Shown piece by piece: positions 30,224 through 38,583 of a DNA stretch of 64,000 bases. How positions within the stretch are numbered: the stretch's first letter is position 1; every line of letters begins with the position of its first letter. Source of the DNA: Paludisphaera mucosa (GTDB lineage: Bacteria; Planctomycetota; Planctomycetia; Isosphaerales; Isosphaeraceae). Location: NCBI RefSeq assembly GCF_029589435.1, contig NZ_JARRAG010000002.1:3038001-3102000 (forward strand), written 5' to 3'. Position numbers and translations under genes: made by a program. The notes under the pieces are model-generated. The model was given only the letters and a program-made list of their open reading frames with translations. It made no database searches and was not told the origin of the DNA.

Positions 30224-32209
30224 ATGACGAGTTGGACGACGATCGCCGCGGGATTGGTCATGCTCCTCGCCATCGGGTCGACGGCCCACGCCTGGCAGGT
30301 GCCCGAGAGCGCGCGGCTGTACACGCCGACGCAGGCCGAGCGTGCGACGATCGAGGAGAAGATCGCCGAGCTGGGCCGGGCCCTGGATGTGGCCAGGGCG
30401 AGGAGGGAGGCCGCGGGGTTTGACGGCGCCGACGCCGTGGCCGACGCCGAGATCGCGCACAAGGTGGCCGTCTGGGCCTTGAAGTTCCAGGAGTTCTTCG
30501 ACGCTCGCGACGTCGGCCGGACGCTCAGGGTCCTCGACAAGGGGCTCGATCGCGCCCGGGCGCTCGCCGAAGGTCGGAGGCCCTGGGCCTGGGCGGAAGG
30601 AGGGACGGTCCGGGGCTATCGATCGCGGATCGACGGCTCGGTCCAGCCTTATGCGGTCGTCCTCCCGAAGGTGCAAGAGCCCGACGGCGGGCCGTCGCGG
30701 CTCGACGTGGTGCTCCACGGCCGCGACGCGCGGCTCAGCGAGGTCCGGTTCTTCGACGCCCACGACGGCGAGCCGGCCGCCGACGGGCAGACCAGCATGG
30801 TCCTGCACGTCTACGGGCGGGGCAACAACGCCTTTCGCTGGGCCGGCGAGACCGACGTGCTCGAGGCCATCAGGGCAGTTCGCATCATCTACCGGGTCGA
30901 CAGTCGCCGGATCGTACTCCGCGGCTTCTCGATGGGCGGCGCAGGGGCCTGGCACCTGGGGTTGCACCATCCCAGCCGCTGGTCGTCGGTGGAGGCCGGC
31001 GCGGGGTTCACCGAGACGATCCGCTACGCCAAGCTCGTCGACCCTTCCGAGACCACCCGCAAGCTCCTGAGGATCTACGACGCCGTCGACTACGCCCGCA
31101 ACGCCTACAACGTCCCCGTCGCGGGCTACGGCGGCGAGGTCGATCCCCAGGCCCAGGCCTCCCTGAATATCCTCGAAGCGCTCCAGGCCCAGGGGGTCGC
31201 GATGGAGACGAAGGGGTTGGTGACGACGGCCGTCGGTCCAGACTTCCGACGGATCGTGGGCAAGGGCATGGGGCACGCCGTCGACAAGGACAGTGCGGCG
31301 CAGTTGAAGGCCTTCCACGACGAGCGCGCCGCACGGGGATCCGACCGCCTTCCCCGCCGGATCCGGTTCGTCACGTACACCCTGAAATACCCGGAGGTCG
31401 GCTGGCTCAAGATCCTTCGCCTGGGCCAGCACTACGTCCCCGCCACGCTGGACGCCGACCTTCAGGGCGACGTGGCGGACGTCAAGACCAAGAACGTCGC
31501 CGTCCTGTCGGTGGTGCGTCGCCCCGCGGAGACGGTCCGCCTGGACGGCCGAGAATTCCCGCTCCCCGGCGAGGCCGGCGAATCAGCCGAAGCCGTCTTT
31601 CGCCGGGGGCGTGACGGCTGGCGTCCGCTCGACGCCGAGCAGGTGCGGGGCGTCAAGACGAACATCGCACGCGTGAAGCATCCGGGCGTCCAGGGGCCGA
31701 TCGACGACGCGTTCACGGACGCGTTCCTCTGCATCCGCGGCACCGGACGCCCGGCCAACCCTCGGGTCTGCGAGTGGGCCGAGGCGCGGCTCGTCCGCTT
31801 CGCCGCCGAATGGGAGCGCTGGATGCGCGGGACTTTGACCATCAAGAACGACGTCGACGTCACCGCACAGGACGTCGCAAACCACAACCTGATCCTGTTC
31901 GGCGACACGGGGGCGAACTCCTGGATCAGGGACCTCGCGCCGGAGATCGGCCTCACCTGGAACGCCGACGAGTGCCAGCTCCGCGGCGGCGTCTACCCGG
32001 CCCAGGATCACGCCCCCGTCCTGATCCAGGCCAACCCGCGCAATCCACTCCGCTACGTCGTGATCAACACGGGCCCCACCTTCGGCGCACGCGAGTTCCA
32101 GGGGACGAACGCCCTTTTGTACCCCCATCTTCCCGACTTCGCGGTCTTCCGCATCGGCCCTTCGGAACAGGTCGTCGCGGAAGGATTCTTCGACGAGCAA
32201 TGGAAGTGA
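30224..32209 (+). CDS. Large secreted alpha/beta-hydrolase (esterase/prolyl-oligopeptidase-like)
   Basis: This 661-residue protein has a signal peptide (MTSWTTIAAGLVMLLAIGST). A helical region follows, then an alpha/beta-hydrolase core with the nucleophile Ser236 in GFSMGGAGAWHLG. HGRDARLSEVRF in the strand before it resembles the oxyanion region, and GMGHAVDKD near residue 348 likely holds the catalytic His. A further 300 residues include RIRFVTYTLKYPEVGWLKI and FGDTGANSWI, a layout seen in planctomycete putative peptidase/esterase proteins. It starts 14 bp after the GHL6 gene, so the two are likely co-expressed for polysaccharide use. The first 120 residues are not recognised. Confidence 0.82.
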   Translation: MTSWTTIAAGLVMLLAIGSTAHAWQVPESARLYTPTQAERATIEEKIAELGRALDVARARREAAGFDGADAVADAEIAHKVAVWALKFQEFFDARDVGRTLRVLDKGLDRARALAEGRRPWAWAEGGTVRGYRSRIDGSVQPYAVVLPKVQEPDGGPSRLDVVLHGRDARLSEVRFFDAHDGEPAADGQTSMVLHVYGRGNNAFRWAGETDVLEAIRAVRIIYRVDSRRIVLRGFSMGGAGAWHLGLHHPSRWSSVEAGAGFTETIRYAKLVDPSETTRKLLRIYDAVDYARNAYNVPVAGYGGEVDPQAQASLNILEALQAQGVAMETKGLVTTAVGPDFRRIVGKGMGHAVDKDSAAQLKAFHDERAARGSDRLPRRIRFVTYTLKYPEVGWLKILRLGQHYVPATLDADLQGDVADVKTKNVAVLSVVRRPAETVRLDGREFPLPGEAGESAEAVFRRGRDGWRPLDAEQVRGVKTNIARVKHPGVQGPIDDAFTDAFLCIRGTGRPANPRVCEWAEARLVRFAAEWERWMRGTLTIKNDVDVTAQDVANHNLILFGDTGANSWIRDLAPEIGLTWNADECQLRGGVYPAQDHAPVLIQANPRNPLRYVVINTGPTFGAREFQGTNALLYPHLPDFAVFRIGPSEQVVAEGFFDEQWK

Positions 32210-32225
32210 AAGGAGCCGCGAACGG

Positions 32226-33125
32226 CTATTTGCCGCCAGCTGTCACAGGATTCCCGGCCCCTTCGAAGAAGGATATGAGGATCTTCGACAGGACCTGCTC
32301 GCCGTATTCGTTGGCGTGGACCTCGTCGCGGTAGAAAAGGTGGGGATGGACGCCCGCCGAGCGGATGTATTCGGCCCAGGGGGTCGTCATGTCCAGGTAG
32401 GCGCAACGCTCCTCGACGGCCAGGGGCTTGAGGGCCTTTCCGTATTCGCCGGTCCCCGAGTGGGCGGCGCGGGCCAGCTCGTCGGGAACGCGGGGGTCAG
32501 CAGTGCCGAAGGCGCCGGTGAAGAGCAAGATCTCCACGTCGGGACGGATCGCGCGGAGCTGGTGGACGACCTCGCGGATGCTGGCGACGTCCTTCTGGCT
32601 GATGCCGCCGATCAGGACCAGGTCGGGCTTGAGCGGGCCGATGAATCGGGCGACGCGACTCTCTTCCTTGTAATGCTGGCAGCCCCCGCCGCCCCGAACA
32701 TAGACTCTGGCCTCGATACTGGCCTTCGGGTAGGCCTCGCGGAGCTTCGCCACCCACGCCGAGCGCATGGTGTCGTTCACGATGCTGTCGCCGACCGCCA
32801 GCAAACGGAGCGAGCCCCCCTCGGCCAGGATCCGGCGCGTGCGGCTCAACGGACCCCAGTCGTGCGTTGGCGGGGCGAAGCGGCCCGAGGGCATCTCGGC
32901 CTGGATCTTGACGATCTGGGAGAGCGAGCGCTCGGGGGTGGAGGAGAGGTGATATCCCTCTTCCGGCTGGGAGCCGTCCCGGGCCGGTTCATCGGCCGGA
33001 TATTTCGCGGGCAAGGCCCCTTGCTTGGGGAAGGTCACGGGCGAGTCGGCCTTGAGGTCCCCGGCGGCGGCACGAGTCGAGACGACCAGGCCGAGGATCA
33101 GGCAGGCGGAGAGCCGGGGTCGCAT
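32226..33125 (-). CDS. Secreted SGNH/GDSL-type hydrolase
   Basis: This 299-residue protein has a signal peptide (MRPRLSACLILGLVVSTRAA). SGNH blocks are visible: block I LLAVGDSIVND with the Ser, a Gly block YVRGGGGCQHYKEESR, LVLIGGISQKD near the Asn block (Asn appears replaced by Ser/Gln), and block V DEVHANEYGEQV with the Asp-x-x-His dyad. It resembles carbohydrate esterase-like SGNH proteins of planctomycetes. It is convergent with the esterase gene (16-bp gap), completing a group of three secreted hydrolases. Substrate unknown; deacetylation of polysaccharide is a reasonable guess. Confidence 0.85.
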   Translation of the reverse strand: MRPRLSACLILGLVVSTRAAAGDLKADSPVTFPKQGALPAKYPADEPARDGSQPEEGYHLSSTPERSLSQIVKIQAEMPSGRFAPPTHDWGPLSRTRRILAEGGSLRLLAVGDSIVNDTMRSAWVAKLREAYPKASIEARVYVRGGGGCQHYKEESRVARFIGPLKPDLVLIGGISQKDVASIREVVHQLRAIRPDVEILLFTGAFGTADPRVPDELARAAHSGTGEYGKALKPLAVEERCAYLDMTTPWAEYIRSAGVHPHLFYRDEVHANEYGEQVLSKILISFFEGAGNPVTAGGK

Positions 33126-33183
33126 GGCTGTTCATCCTCAGGACGCGGCCGGGCCGCGCGCGAAACATCGCTCCGGCTCGAGT

Positions 33184-33211
33184 GCGGCCGGCGTGGATGC
33201 CCGCCGGCCGC
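33184..33211. terminator. Perfect 10-bp GC-rich hairpin downstream of the DUF1559 gene
   Basis: GCGGCCGGCG (33184-33193) and CGCCGGCCGC (33202-33211) are perfect inverted arms with an 8-nt loop. It lies 45 bp beyond the DUF1559 stop and 59 bp upstream of the SGNH start, both on the minus strand. There is no T-run on either side, so it may act as a pause/attenuation or RNA-stabilising hairpin rather than a classic terminator. Confidence 0.4.
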
Positions 33212-33255
33212 GACTCGTCCCCGGAGCGATCGGGATGGACCTTACCCGGTCGGGA

Positions 33256-34305
33256 TCAGAAGCTGTCCGAGCTGACGACCTCGCCGCCGCTCCGAGTGCC
33301 GAGCGCCCACCAGGTCGGTCGGCTGATCGAGTCCTTGATGAACCGGACGCTGCCGTCGCCGAACGCGACGTTGACGCCGCCGGCGTGGTTGCTGGACAGG
33401 CCGTACGAATAGCCATAGCTCGGGTCGCAACCGCCGCCGCAGCCGAAGCGGCAGCCGTTGAACTTCAGCTCGTTCGGCGTCTGGAGGACGTTGAACATCG
33501 AGTATCCCGTCGCCGAGTAGCCCCAGCGAAAGCCGCGGGCGCTCGAGATGCTGCCGTTCGTCGTGTTCCTGGACGCGATGGCGCAGGTCTGGAGGTCGGC
33601 GATGACGTCCGCCATGCGCGACGAGCCGTCGAGCACGTACCCCGTCACCTTCGCACCGCTGGCGCCCAGCTCCATGTTCCCCCGATACGCGCTGGTCGTG
33701 CCCGCGTTGTCGCCCGTGAGCGACTCGCCGAAGGCGACGGTGTTCGACGATCCGTCCGTGCAGTCCGCGACCGTGTAGATCGTGTACTGGCAGTAGAGTC
33801 CGCTGCTCTGCGAGGGCTGGTTCGACTCGAAGCCGCCCTGCTCGACGGTCGTCCCGTATGAGGCGTAGTAGCTGTTGATGTTGGCCTTGCCGGCGAATCC
33901 GTCCGAGGGGCAGAGGAAGGCGTTGATGACGGCGTCGGAGACGGTGGTGTTCATGACGTATCCCGCACCGCCGATCGTGGGCGACCAGCTGAAATTGGCG
34001 GCGTTGTAGAGCGGCGCCTGCTCCATGTAGCCCAGCAACATGGCCTGGGCGCTCCAGCTGCTCCAGGGATGGAAGTCCCCGGGGCCGCCGAACGCGTTCT
34101 TCGAACCGGCGAGCGGGAAGCACCCGACCGAGCTGTGATAGTTGTGCGCCGCCAGGCCGATCTGCTTCAGGTTGTTGATGCATTGCGACCGCCGGGCCGC
34201 CTCGCGCGCCGACTGGACGGCGGGCAGGAGCAGGGCGATCAGGACGGCGATGATGGCGATCACAACCAGCAGTTCGATGAGCGTGAATCCACGACGAGAT
34301 TGCAA
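33256..34305 (-). CDS. DUF1559 family protein with type IV pilin-like N-terminus
   Basis: This 349-residue protein belongs to the large planctomycete DUF1559 family. A prepilin-type leader ([20 protein letters not shown]) gives a Gly-Phe cleavage site and a hydrophobic helix continuing [18 protein letters not shown]. The [18 protein letters not shown] signature follows, then a beta-rich body and the C-terminal H-X9-DG motif ([16 protein letters not shown]). The start is a TTG at 34305 with GAGGAG 7 nt upstream; no ATG lies near the pilin motif and the open frame above it is not protein-like. These proteins are thought to form or decorate pseudopili; function unproven. A small lipoprotein gene lies upstream. 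Confidence 0.92.
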   Translation of the reverse strand: MQSRRGFTLIELLVVIAIIAVLIALLLPAVQSAREAARRSQCINNLKQIGLAAHNYHSSVGCFPLAGSKNAFGGPGDFHPWSSWSAQAMLLGYMEQAPLYNAANFSWSPTIGGAGYVMNTTVSDAVINAFLCPSDGFAGKANINSYYASYGTTVEQGGFESNQPSQSSGLYCQYTIYTVADCTDGSSNTVAFGESLTGDNAGTTSAYRGNMELGASGAKVTGYVLDGSSRMADVIADLQTCAIASRNTTNGSISSARGFRWGYSATGYSMFNVLQTPNELKFNGCRFGCGGGCDPSYGYSYGLSSNHAGGVNVAFGDGSVRFIKDSISRPTWWALGTRSGGEVVSSDSF

Positions 34306-34490
34306 GGGCGACTCCTCTCGACGAAATATGGGGAAAATACGATACGACCGGACGAAACGCCGCTTCCCGCTACCTCGCGAAGTCGGTTTAGGAGAGTAGC
34401 GATGAGAACCTCGCGAGGCGCCCGTAATTCCCTGGCTCGGCCTCACTTCGGCGGGAGAGGGGATGATCCCACCCCCCTCCGAAGTGCGGC

Positions 34491-34712
34491 TCACTGGATG
34501 CTGTTCGCGGCCTTCTTGCCCGCCGACCCGTAGGCCCCGCCCTTCATGGCGTCCTTCAGCCCCTGGTTCTTCGCGGAGACCTCCTCGGGACTCGAGTAGA
34601 CCGTGGTCCCGGTTTTCGGGGTCGAATCGCCGCAGCCGAAGAGCAGGCAGGCCGCCCCGAGGAAGAGGACCCCGAACGAGGCCTTAAGGATGAACGAATG
34701 CGTCGAAGACAT
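34491..34712 (-). CDS. Small lipoprotein
   Basis: This 73-residue protein has a signal peptide ending in a lipobox (GAACLLFGC), then a polar tail with [20 protein letters not shown] and [24 protein letters not shown] 9 nt upstream supports ATG 34712. It is on the same strand as the DUF1559 gene and 185 bp upstream of it, an arrangement repeated in many planctomycete genomes. Function unknown. Confidence 0.75.
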   Translation of the reverse strand: MSSTHSFILKASFGVLFLGAACLLFGCGDSTPKTGTTVYSSPEEVSAKNQGLKDAMKGGAYGSAGKKAANSIQ

Positions 34713-35504
34713 GCAGCATCACTCCTGAGAGAGAAGGACGGACCACGAAATCCGGTCTCACGCTCGCGAGACTCGACACCCCCGATACGCCGACCGCCGG
34801 CGCGCAGGGCGAACCATGAGGGAGACTTCCAGAGGAGGGGGCGATGCACCCCCACCATCGTTCTGCGGGCCGTGGCACGAGAAGAATCCTGTCGGAGTCC
34901 ATTCTCGTCACGAAAGGCGAGGCGACTGAAGCAAGGAGGCTCAAAGAAGGCTTGGCTCGTCCGGAGCAGCGGCGTCGCGGTCGACGGTGCCAATCGCTCG
35001 CGGCCCCGGCACTTCGGGAAGGCTGAAGGGTAATTCCCAAAAGGGTAAAGGGCGACTCGCCCCGAGTCCAACGGAAAATCCCGACAGAATGTGACCCGGG
35101 TCGAAAGATGGATGGATCATGGTATGGTCGATATGCCGGCCGGTCATGCGGGCGAAACGCCCATGCGGCATCGCGACTCGTCGAATCGTCTCTCAAGTCC
35201 AGACCGCGAAGAACCGAGGCCCTGACGCAGTCGCCTCGACGCCTGCGATCATCCATAAAAGAGTGAAGGCTCGCGACGAGGAGGGTCTTCGGCCCGACGA
35301 GGGACGTGAGATCGGGCCGCAGGGAATCGCCCAAGGACGTGGGGCGACGGATGAAGAAGGGAGAGGATGGAAGGCGAGTCGGGCGGGGTCGATTGCCGGG
35401 CCGCGCCGCGATTTCCAGGGGCGGGGAGGGGGACCGAGACGAGTCGTCGGCGGCTCCATCCGCTCGACGGCTCGCTTCTCGGGAGCGATTCGCGGCTCTC
35501 GTCC
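34713..35504. other. Long non-coding stretch, lower GC than its surroundings
   Basis: This 792-bp stretch between the small lipoprotein and the 101-residue protein has no open frame that looks like a protein on either strand. Parts (about 34990-35140) are visibly richer in A and T than the flanking genes. A 6-bp hairpin GACTCG/CGAGTC with a 3-nt loop lies at 35054-35068, and a CCGGCCGG palindrome is near 35133. It should hold the promoter of the lipoprotein-DUF1559 pair and the terminator of the psp-like operon; neither could be fixed. An unrecognised small RNA is possible. Confidence 0.45.
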
Positions 35505-35810
35505 TCAGCCCCGGAACTTGGTCTTGGGGGCGGCTTCGAGGAGGCCGTGCAGGGTGTGCATGATGTTGTAGGCCGTCAGCTCGCAGAGGAGTCGGGTGAC
35601 CTGCTCGTGAAGCGCCGGGTCGAGCTCGGGCTCGATCTTCTTCATGAGGGCGACGACGCGCTCCTCCTGGTGCTCGAGCTCGTGCTTCTCGATCTTGCCG
35701 TCGGCCATGGCGGACATGAAGCCGCCGAGCTTCTCGGCGTATTCGTGGACCAGCGGCGCCTCGCCTTCGTCGTCCAGCCAGGGCGTCCGGTGCTTCTTCG
35801 CGTTCGACAT
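35505..35810 (-). CDS. Small conserved-looking protein of the pspA/AAA operon
   Basis: This 101-residue protein starts MSNAKKHRTPWLDDEGEA at ATG 35810, with GGAGA upstream. It is acidic and helical (VHEYAEKLGGFMSAMADGKI, HELEHQEERVVALMKKIEPE, HEQVTRLLCELTAYNIMHTL) and has no signal peptide or membrane helix. It follows the AAA+ gene by 20 bp and is the last gene of the run. No family is recognised; a small adaptor or regulator of the ATPase is a guess from position. Confidence 0.75.
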   Translation of the reverse strand: MSNAKKHRTPWLDDEGEAPLVHEYAEKLGGFMSAMADGKIEKHELEHQEERVVALMKKIEPELDPALHEQVTRLLCELTAYNIMHTLHGLLEAAPKTKFRG

Positions 35811-35830
35811 CGCGTGTCTCCCCGTTCGGT

Positions 35831-37672
35831 TCATTCTTCGATGACGCGCCGGATGGCGGCCATGCGTTCCTGGAGTTTGGCCCGGGCGTCGGGCTGGTTC
35901 AAGCGGTCCTTCCACTCGGTGGGAAGGAACGACTTCGACGTGCACTCGAGCACCGCCGCCAGCTCCTGCTTCTCCTTCTCGAGCCCCTGGGCGGAGGGCA
36001 CGAAATCGTCGAGCGCGTGCGCGAGGTCGTCGGCCGTCGCCTGCTCGCGGCTCTGGGTGAGGGCCAGCCGCTTGGCCGACAGGACGATGCTCTCGATGTC
36101 GGCCCCGCTGAAGCCGTGCTTCGAGAGGCCCTCGGGCAGCAACGCGGGGTCGAGGCGGAACTTGTTCTTGCGCGCCATGGCGAGGAACATGGTGCGCACC
36201 TCCTCGTCGTCGGGCGGGTTGAACAGCGGAAGGTGGACCTCGGCGCGGCCCTGGCGTTTCAGGTCGATCGGCAGCAGGTCGGGCCGGCTGGTGAGCAGCA
36301 TCCAGATGAGCTTGCCGCGATAGCGGGTGTCGCCCATCTGGCTGGCGATCATCGAGAAGACGCGGCTGGACGTCCCCGAGTCGCCGCCCCCTTCGCGGTT
36401 GCCGAGCGCGGCGTCGGCCTCGTCGATGACGACGACGACCGGCCCCATCGCGCGGAGGACGTTCAGGAGCTGTTCCAGGTTCCCCTCGGTCTCGCCGACG
36501 TACTTCGAGCGGAAGTTGCGGAGTTTGACGCAGGGGACGCCCACCGATCCCGCGAAGCACTCGGCCAGGTAGGTCTTGCCGGTCCCCACGGGGCCGCAGA
36601 TCAGATAGCCCATCGGCGCGGCGTCGAGCCGGCCCTTCGCCAGGAGCTTCGCGTCCTCGATGAGGCGTTGCTTGACCCCTTCGTTGCCGACGAAGTCGTC
36701 CATCGTCGTGGGGGGCTCGACGAACTCGACCAGGCCGCGGGCCTGGCGCTCGATGAGGCCTTTTTTGAGCTTCTTGAGGCTGTCGGCGTCGAGCTTGACG
36801 TGGGCGCGCTCGGCGAGCACCAGCAGCCGTTCCAGGCTGACCAGGTTCAACCCGCTGGTGAGGTCGGCGAGCTGCTCGGGCGTGAAGTCGGTCAGGTTCC
36901 CGAGCTTGCCGTCGCGGCCGTCGAACCACTCGGCGAAGGCCTTGCGCTGGACGACGTCGGGCATCGGCACGGCGAGCGCCGAGACGTGGGGGCTGCCGAC
37001 CAGCCGCTCGTTGACCTCGCTGAGCTGATCGGACAGCAGGCAGAAGGACATGTTGTTGCGCTTGATGTACGGGTTCTGCGCCCAGGAGAGCAGCCGAACC
37101 AGGCGCGACCCCAGCGGCCCGGAGAGCTGGGCCAGGTCGCTCGACGGCGCCAGATACTGCGCGTGGTCGAAGACGACGGCGATGCTCAGCCGCTTGGCGG
37201 GGTCGGTCTCCATCAGGTTGGACTGGATCAGGCGGTCGAGCAGGTCGAGGATCGCGTCCGGGTCGCGGGGCCAGGCCTTGGGCTCGCCGATCCGCTCGGA
37301 GAGGCGTGAGACCATCTTGCGCAGGCGGTCGCCGTCGCTGCCGGCGAAGACGCGGAGGCCGTGGCTGAGGTCGTGACGCAGGACGACGTCCCAGTTGCCG
37401 AAGAGTTGGGACGTCAGGAAATCGGCGACGCTGCCGTAGGTCACGGGCGGGTCGTCGGACTGGCGGACCAGGTCGTGGACGTTGCCGTGGAGGACGAACA
37501 GGCAGCTCGCGCCGGCGTAGAACTGCTCGGCGAAGTCGCGGGCCCAGCCCGGGAACCAGGCCGGGACCGCCGCGGACTTCTCGACGTTCAGCAAGGCCGG
37601 CGCGACGGCCTCGACGGCCGATGGATCGATGCTCACGGAATCACCACGCCCCGTTAGGGTCTCGGTCTCCAA
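35831..37672 (-). CDS. AAA+ ATPase with degenerate N-terminal AAA module
   Basis: This 613-residue cytoplasmic ATPase has a complete C-terminal AAA domain: Walker A GPVGTGKT (360-367), Walker B VVVVIDEAD (412-420), sensor-1 region LIWMLLTSRPDLLP, Arg-finger region KRQGRAEV and sensor-2 GFSGADIESIV. Residues about 40-310 look like a second, inactive AAA module: CLFVLHGNVHDLV lacks the P-loop, and SIAVVFDHAQYL sits at the Walker B position. This layout recalls the Ycf46-type ATPases of cyanobacteria. It follows pspA by 27 bp and so may remodel PspA assemblies, as Vps4 does for ESCRT-III (inference). The start is a TTG at 37672; a GTG at 37636 is possible. Confidence 0.85.
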   Translation of the reverse strand: METETLTGRGDSVSIDPSAVEAVAPALLNVEKSAAVPAWFPGWARDFAEQFYAGASCLFVLHGNVHDLVRQSDDPPVTYGSVADFLTSQLFGNWDVVLRHDLSHGLRVFAGSDGDRLRKMVSRLSERIGEPKAWPRDPDAILDLLDRLIQSNLMETDPAKRLSIAVVFDHAQYLAPSSDLAQLSGPLGSRLVRLLSWAQNPYIKRNNMSFCLLSDQLSEVNERLVGSPHVSALAVPMPDVVQRKAFAEWFDGRDGKLGNLTDFTPEQLADLTSGLNLVSLERLLVLAERAHVKLDADSLKKLKKGLIERQARGLVEFVEPPTTMDDFVGNEGVKQRLIEDAKLLAKGRLDAAPMGYLICGPVGTGKTYLAECFAGSVGVPCVKLRNFRSKYVGETEGNLEQLLNVLRAMGPVVVVIDEADAALGNREGGGDSGTSSRVFSMIASQMGDTRYRGKLIWMLLTSRPDLLPIDLKRQGRAEVHLPLFNPPDDEEVRTMFLAMARKNKFRLDPALLPEGLSKHGFSGADIESIVLSAKRLALTQSREQATADDLAHALDDFVPSAQGLEKEKQELAAVLECTSKSFLPTEWKDRLNQPDARAKLQERMAAIRRVIEE

Positions 37673-37699
37673 GGTCCCGTCGCCCGACCGCCGTACGAG

Positions 37700-38464
37700 T
37701 CAGGGAAGCTCGGGGAGCGGTTCGAGTTGCTTGGTCCGCGCGGGGCCGAGCTGCTTGTCGGCCGGTCCCGCGCCGACGGTCTCGGGCGTCGCCAGCCCCT
37801 GCTCCTTCTCGAAGTCCTTGAGCGCGTCCTCGGCGAGGTTCTTCTCGATGGCCATCTCGCGCTTGATGTCCTCGACGCCCTCGCCCGAGAGGTCGGCGGC
37901 CACGCGGACCCGGCCCCGGTTGCGGTCGATCTGGTCCTGGATGACCTGCTCGGCCTGGCCGAAATCGGTCGTGACGTTGAAGTTGAACTGGGTCGCGATC
38001 TGCGACAGCTCGGCCTCGGCCCGGCTCATCTTGAGGTCGGCGTCGTACTTGGTGATCTTGTGCTTGACGCTCTCGAGCTTCTCGACCGCGTTCTTGATCT
38101 TCAGCAGGTTGTTCTGATACGCCTGCTCGTGGAGCTGGAGCTGCTTCTCGTTCTCGGCCATGTCCTCCTTGGCGCGGCGGAGGTCGAGGGCGAACTTGGC
38201 GGCCCCTTCGCGGTCGCCGGCGTTGAGGAAGGCCTTGACCTTGGCCTCGAGCGTGGAGACCACCTTGGTCTGGTTGTCGACCTGCCTCTGAACCCGCTCG
38301 ACCAGCGCGCGATACTGGGCCAGGCCCTCGCGGCCTTCCTTCAGCTGCGCGACGGAGCGGTCGTACTCGAGCTGCATCTCGGCGATCGGGTCGTACCCCC
38401 GGATCGCGTTGGCGAGCTTGTTGAACTGGGCGGAGATGGCGTTCCAGAGTTTCCCGAGGATCAT
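37700..38464 (-). CDS. pspA: PspA/IM30 family membrane-stress protein
   Basis: This 254-residue protein is mostly coiled coil, as in PspA/Vipp1, the bacterial ESCRT-III-like membrane-repair proteins. It begins MILGKLWNAISAQFNKLANA. The N-terminal amphipathic helix 0 is less clear than in E. coli. The hairpin helices include EYDRSVAQLKEGREGLAQY and VKAFLNAGDREGAAKFALDL, the latter typical of the family. The tail after residue 205 is extended and ends in a Pro/Ala-rich stretch. The gene lies between the TPM/coiled-coil gene (119 bp upstream) and the AAA+ gene. No pspF or other psp genes are nearby. Confidence 0.88.
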   Translation of the reverse strand: MILGKLWNAISAQFNKLANAIRGYDPIAEMQLEYDRSVAQLKEGREGLAQYRALVERVQRQVDNQTKVVSTLEAKVKAFLNAGDREGAAKFALDLRRAKEDMAENEKQLQLHEQAYQNNLLKIKNAVEKLESVKHKITKYDADLKMSRAEAELSQIATQFNFNVTTDFGQAEQVIQDQIDRNRGRVRVAADLSGEGVEDIKREMAIEKNLAEDALKDFEKEQGLATPETVGAGPADKQLGPARTKQLEPLPELP

Positions 38465-38498
38465 GGCGTCACCCGTGCTGAGACATGATGCGATAGGG

Positions 38499-38509
38499 TA
38501 CGTGACGTA
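38499..38509. promoter_or_regulatory. Perfect odd palindrome upstream of pspA
   Basis: TACGT-G-ACGTA is an exact 5-1-5 inverted repeat 34 bp before the pspA start, in the only gap longer than 30 bp inside this operon. A TAAGAT on the minus strand (38517-38512), a weak -10, lies next to it. Position and symmetry fit an operator for a dimeric regulator; no regulator is known. Confidence 0.35.
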
Positions 38510-38583
38510 ACATCTTAGATCAGGCGGACCGGACACGCCACGAGCCCGCGGCCGGCGGCGCGAGGTTCCTCGCGGCCGGGCGA

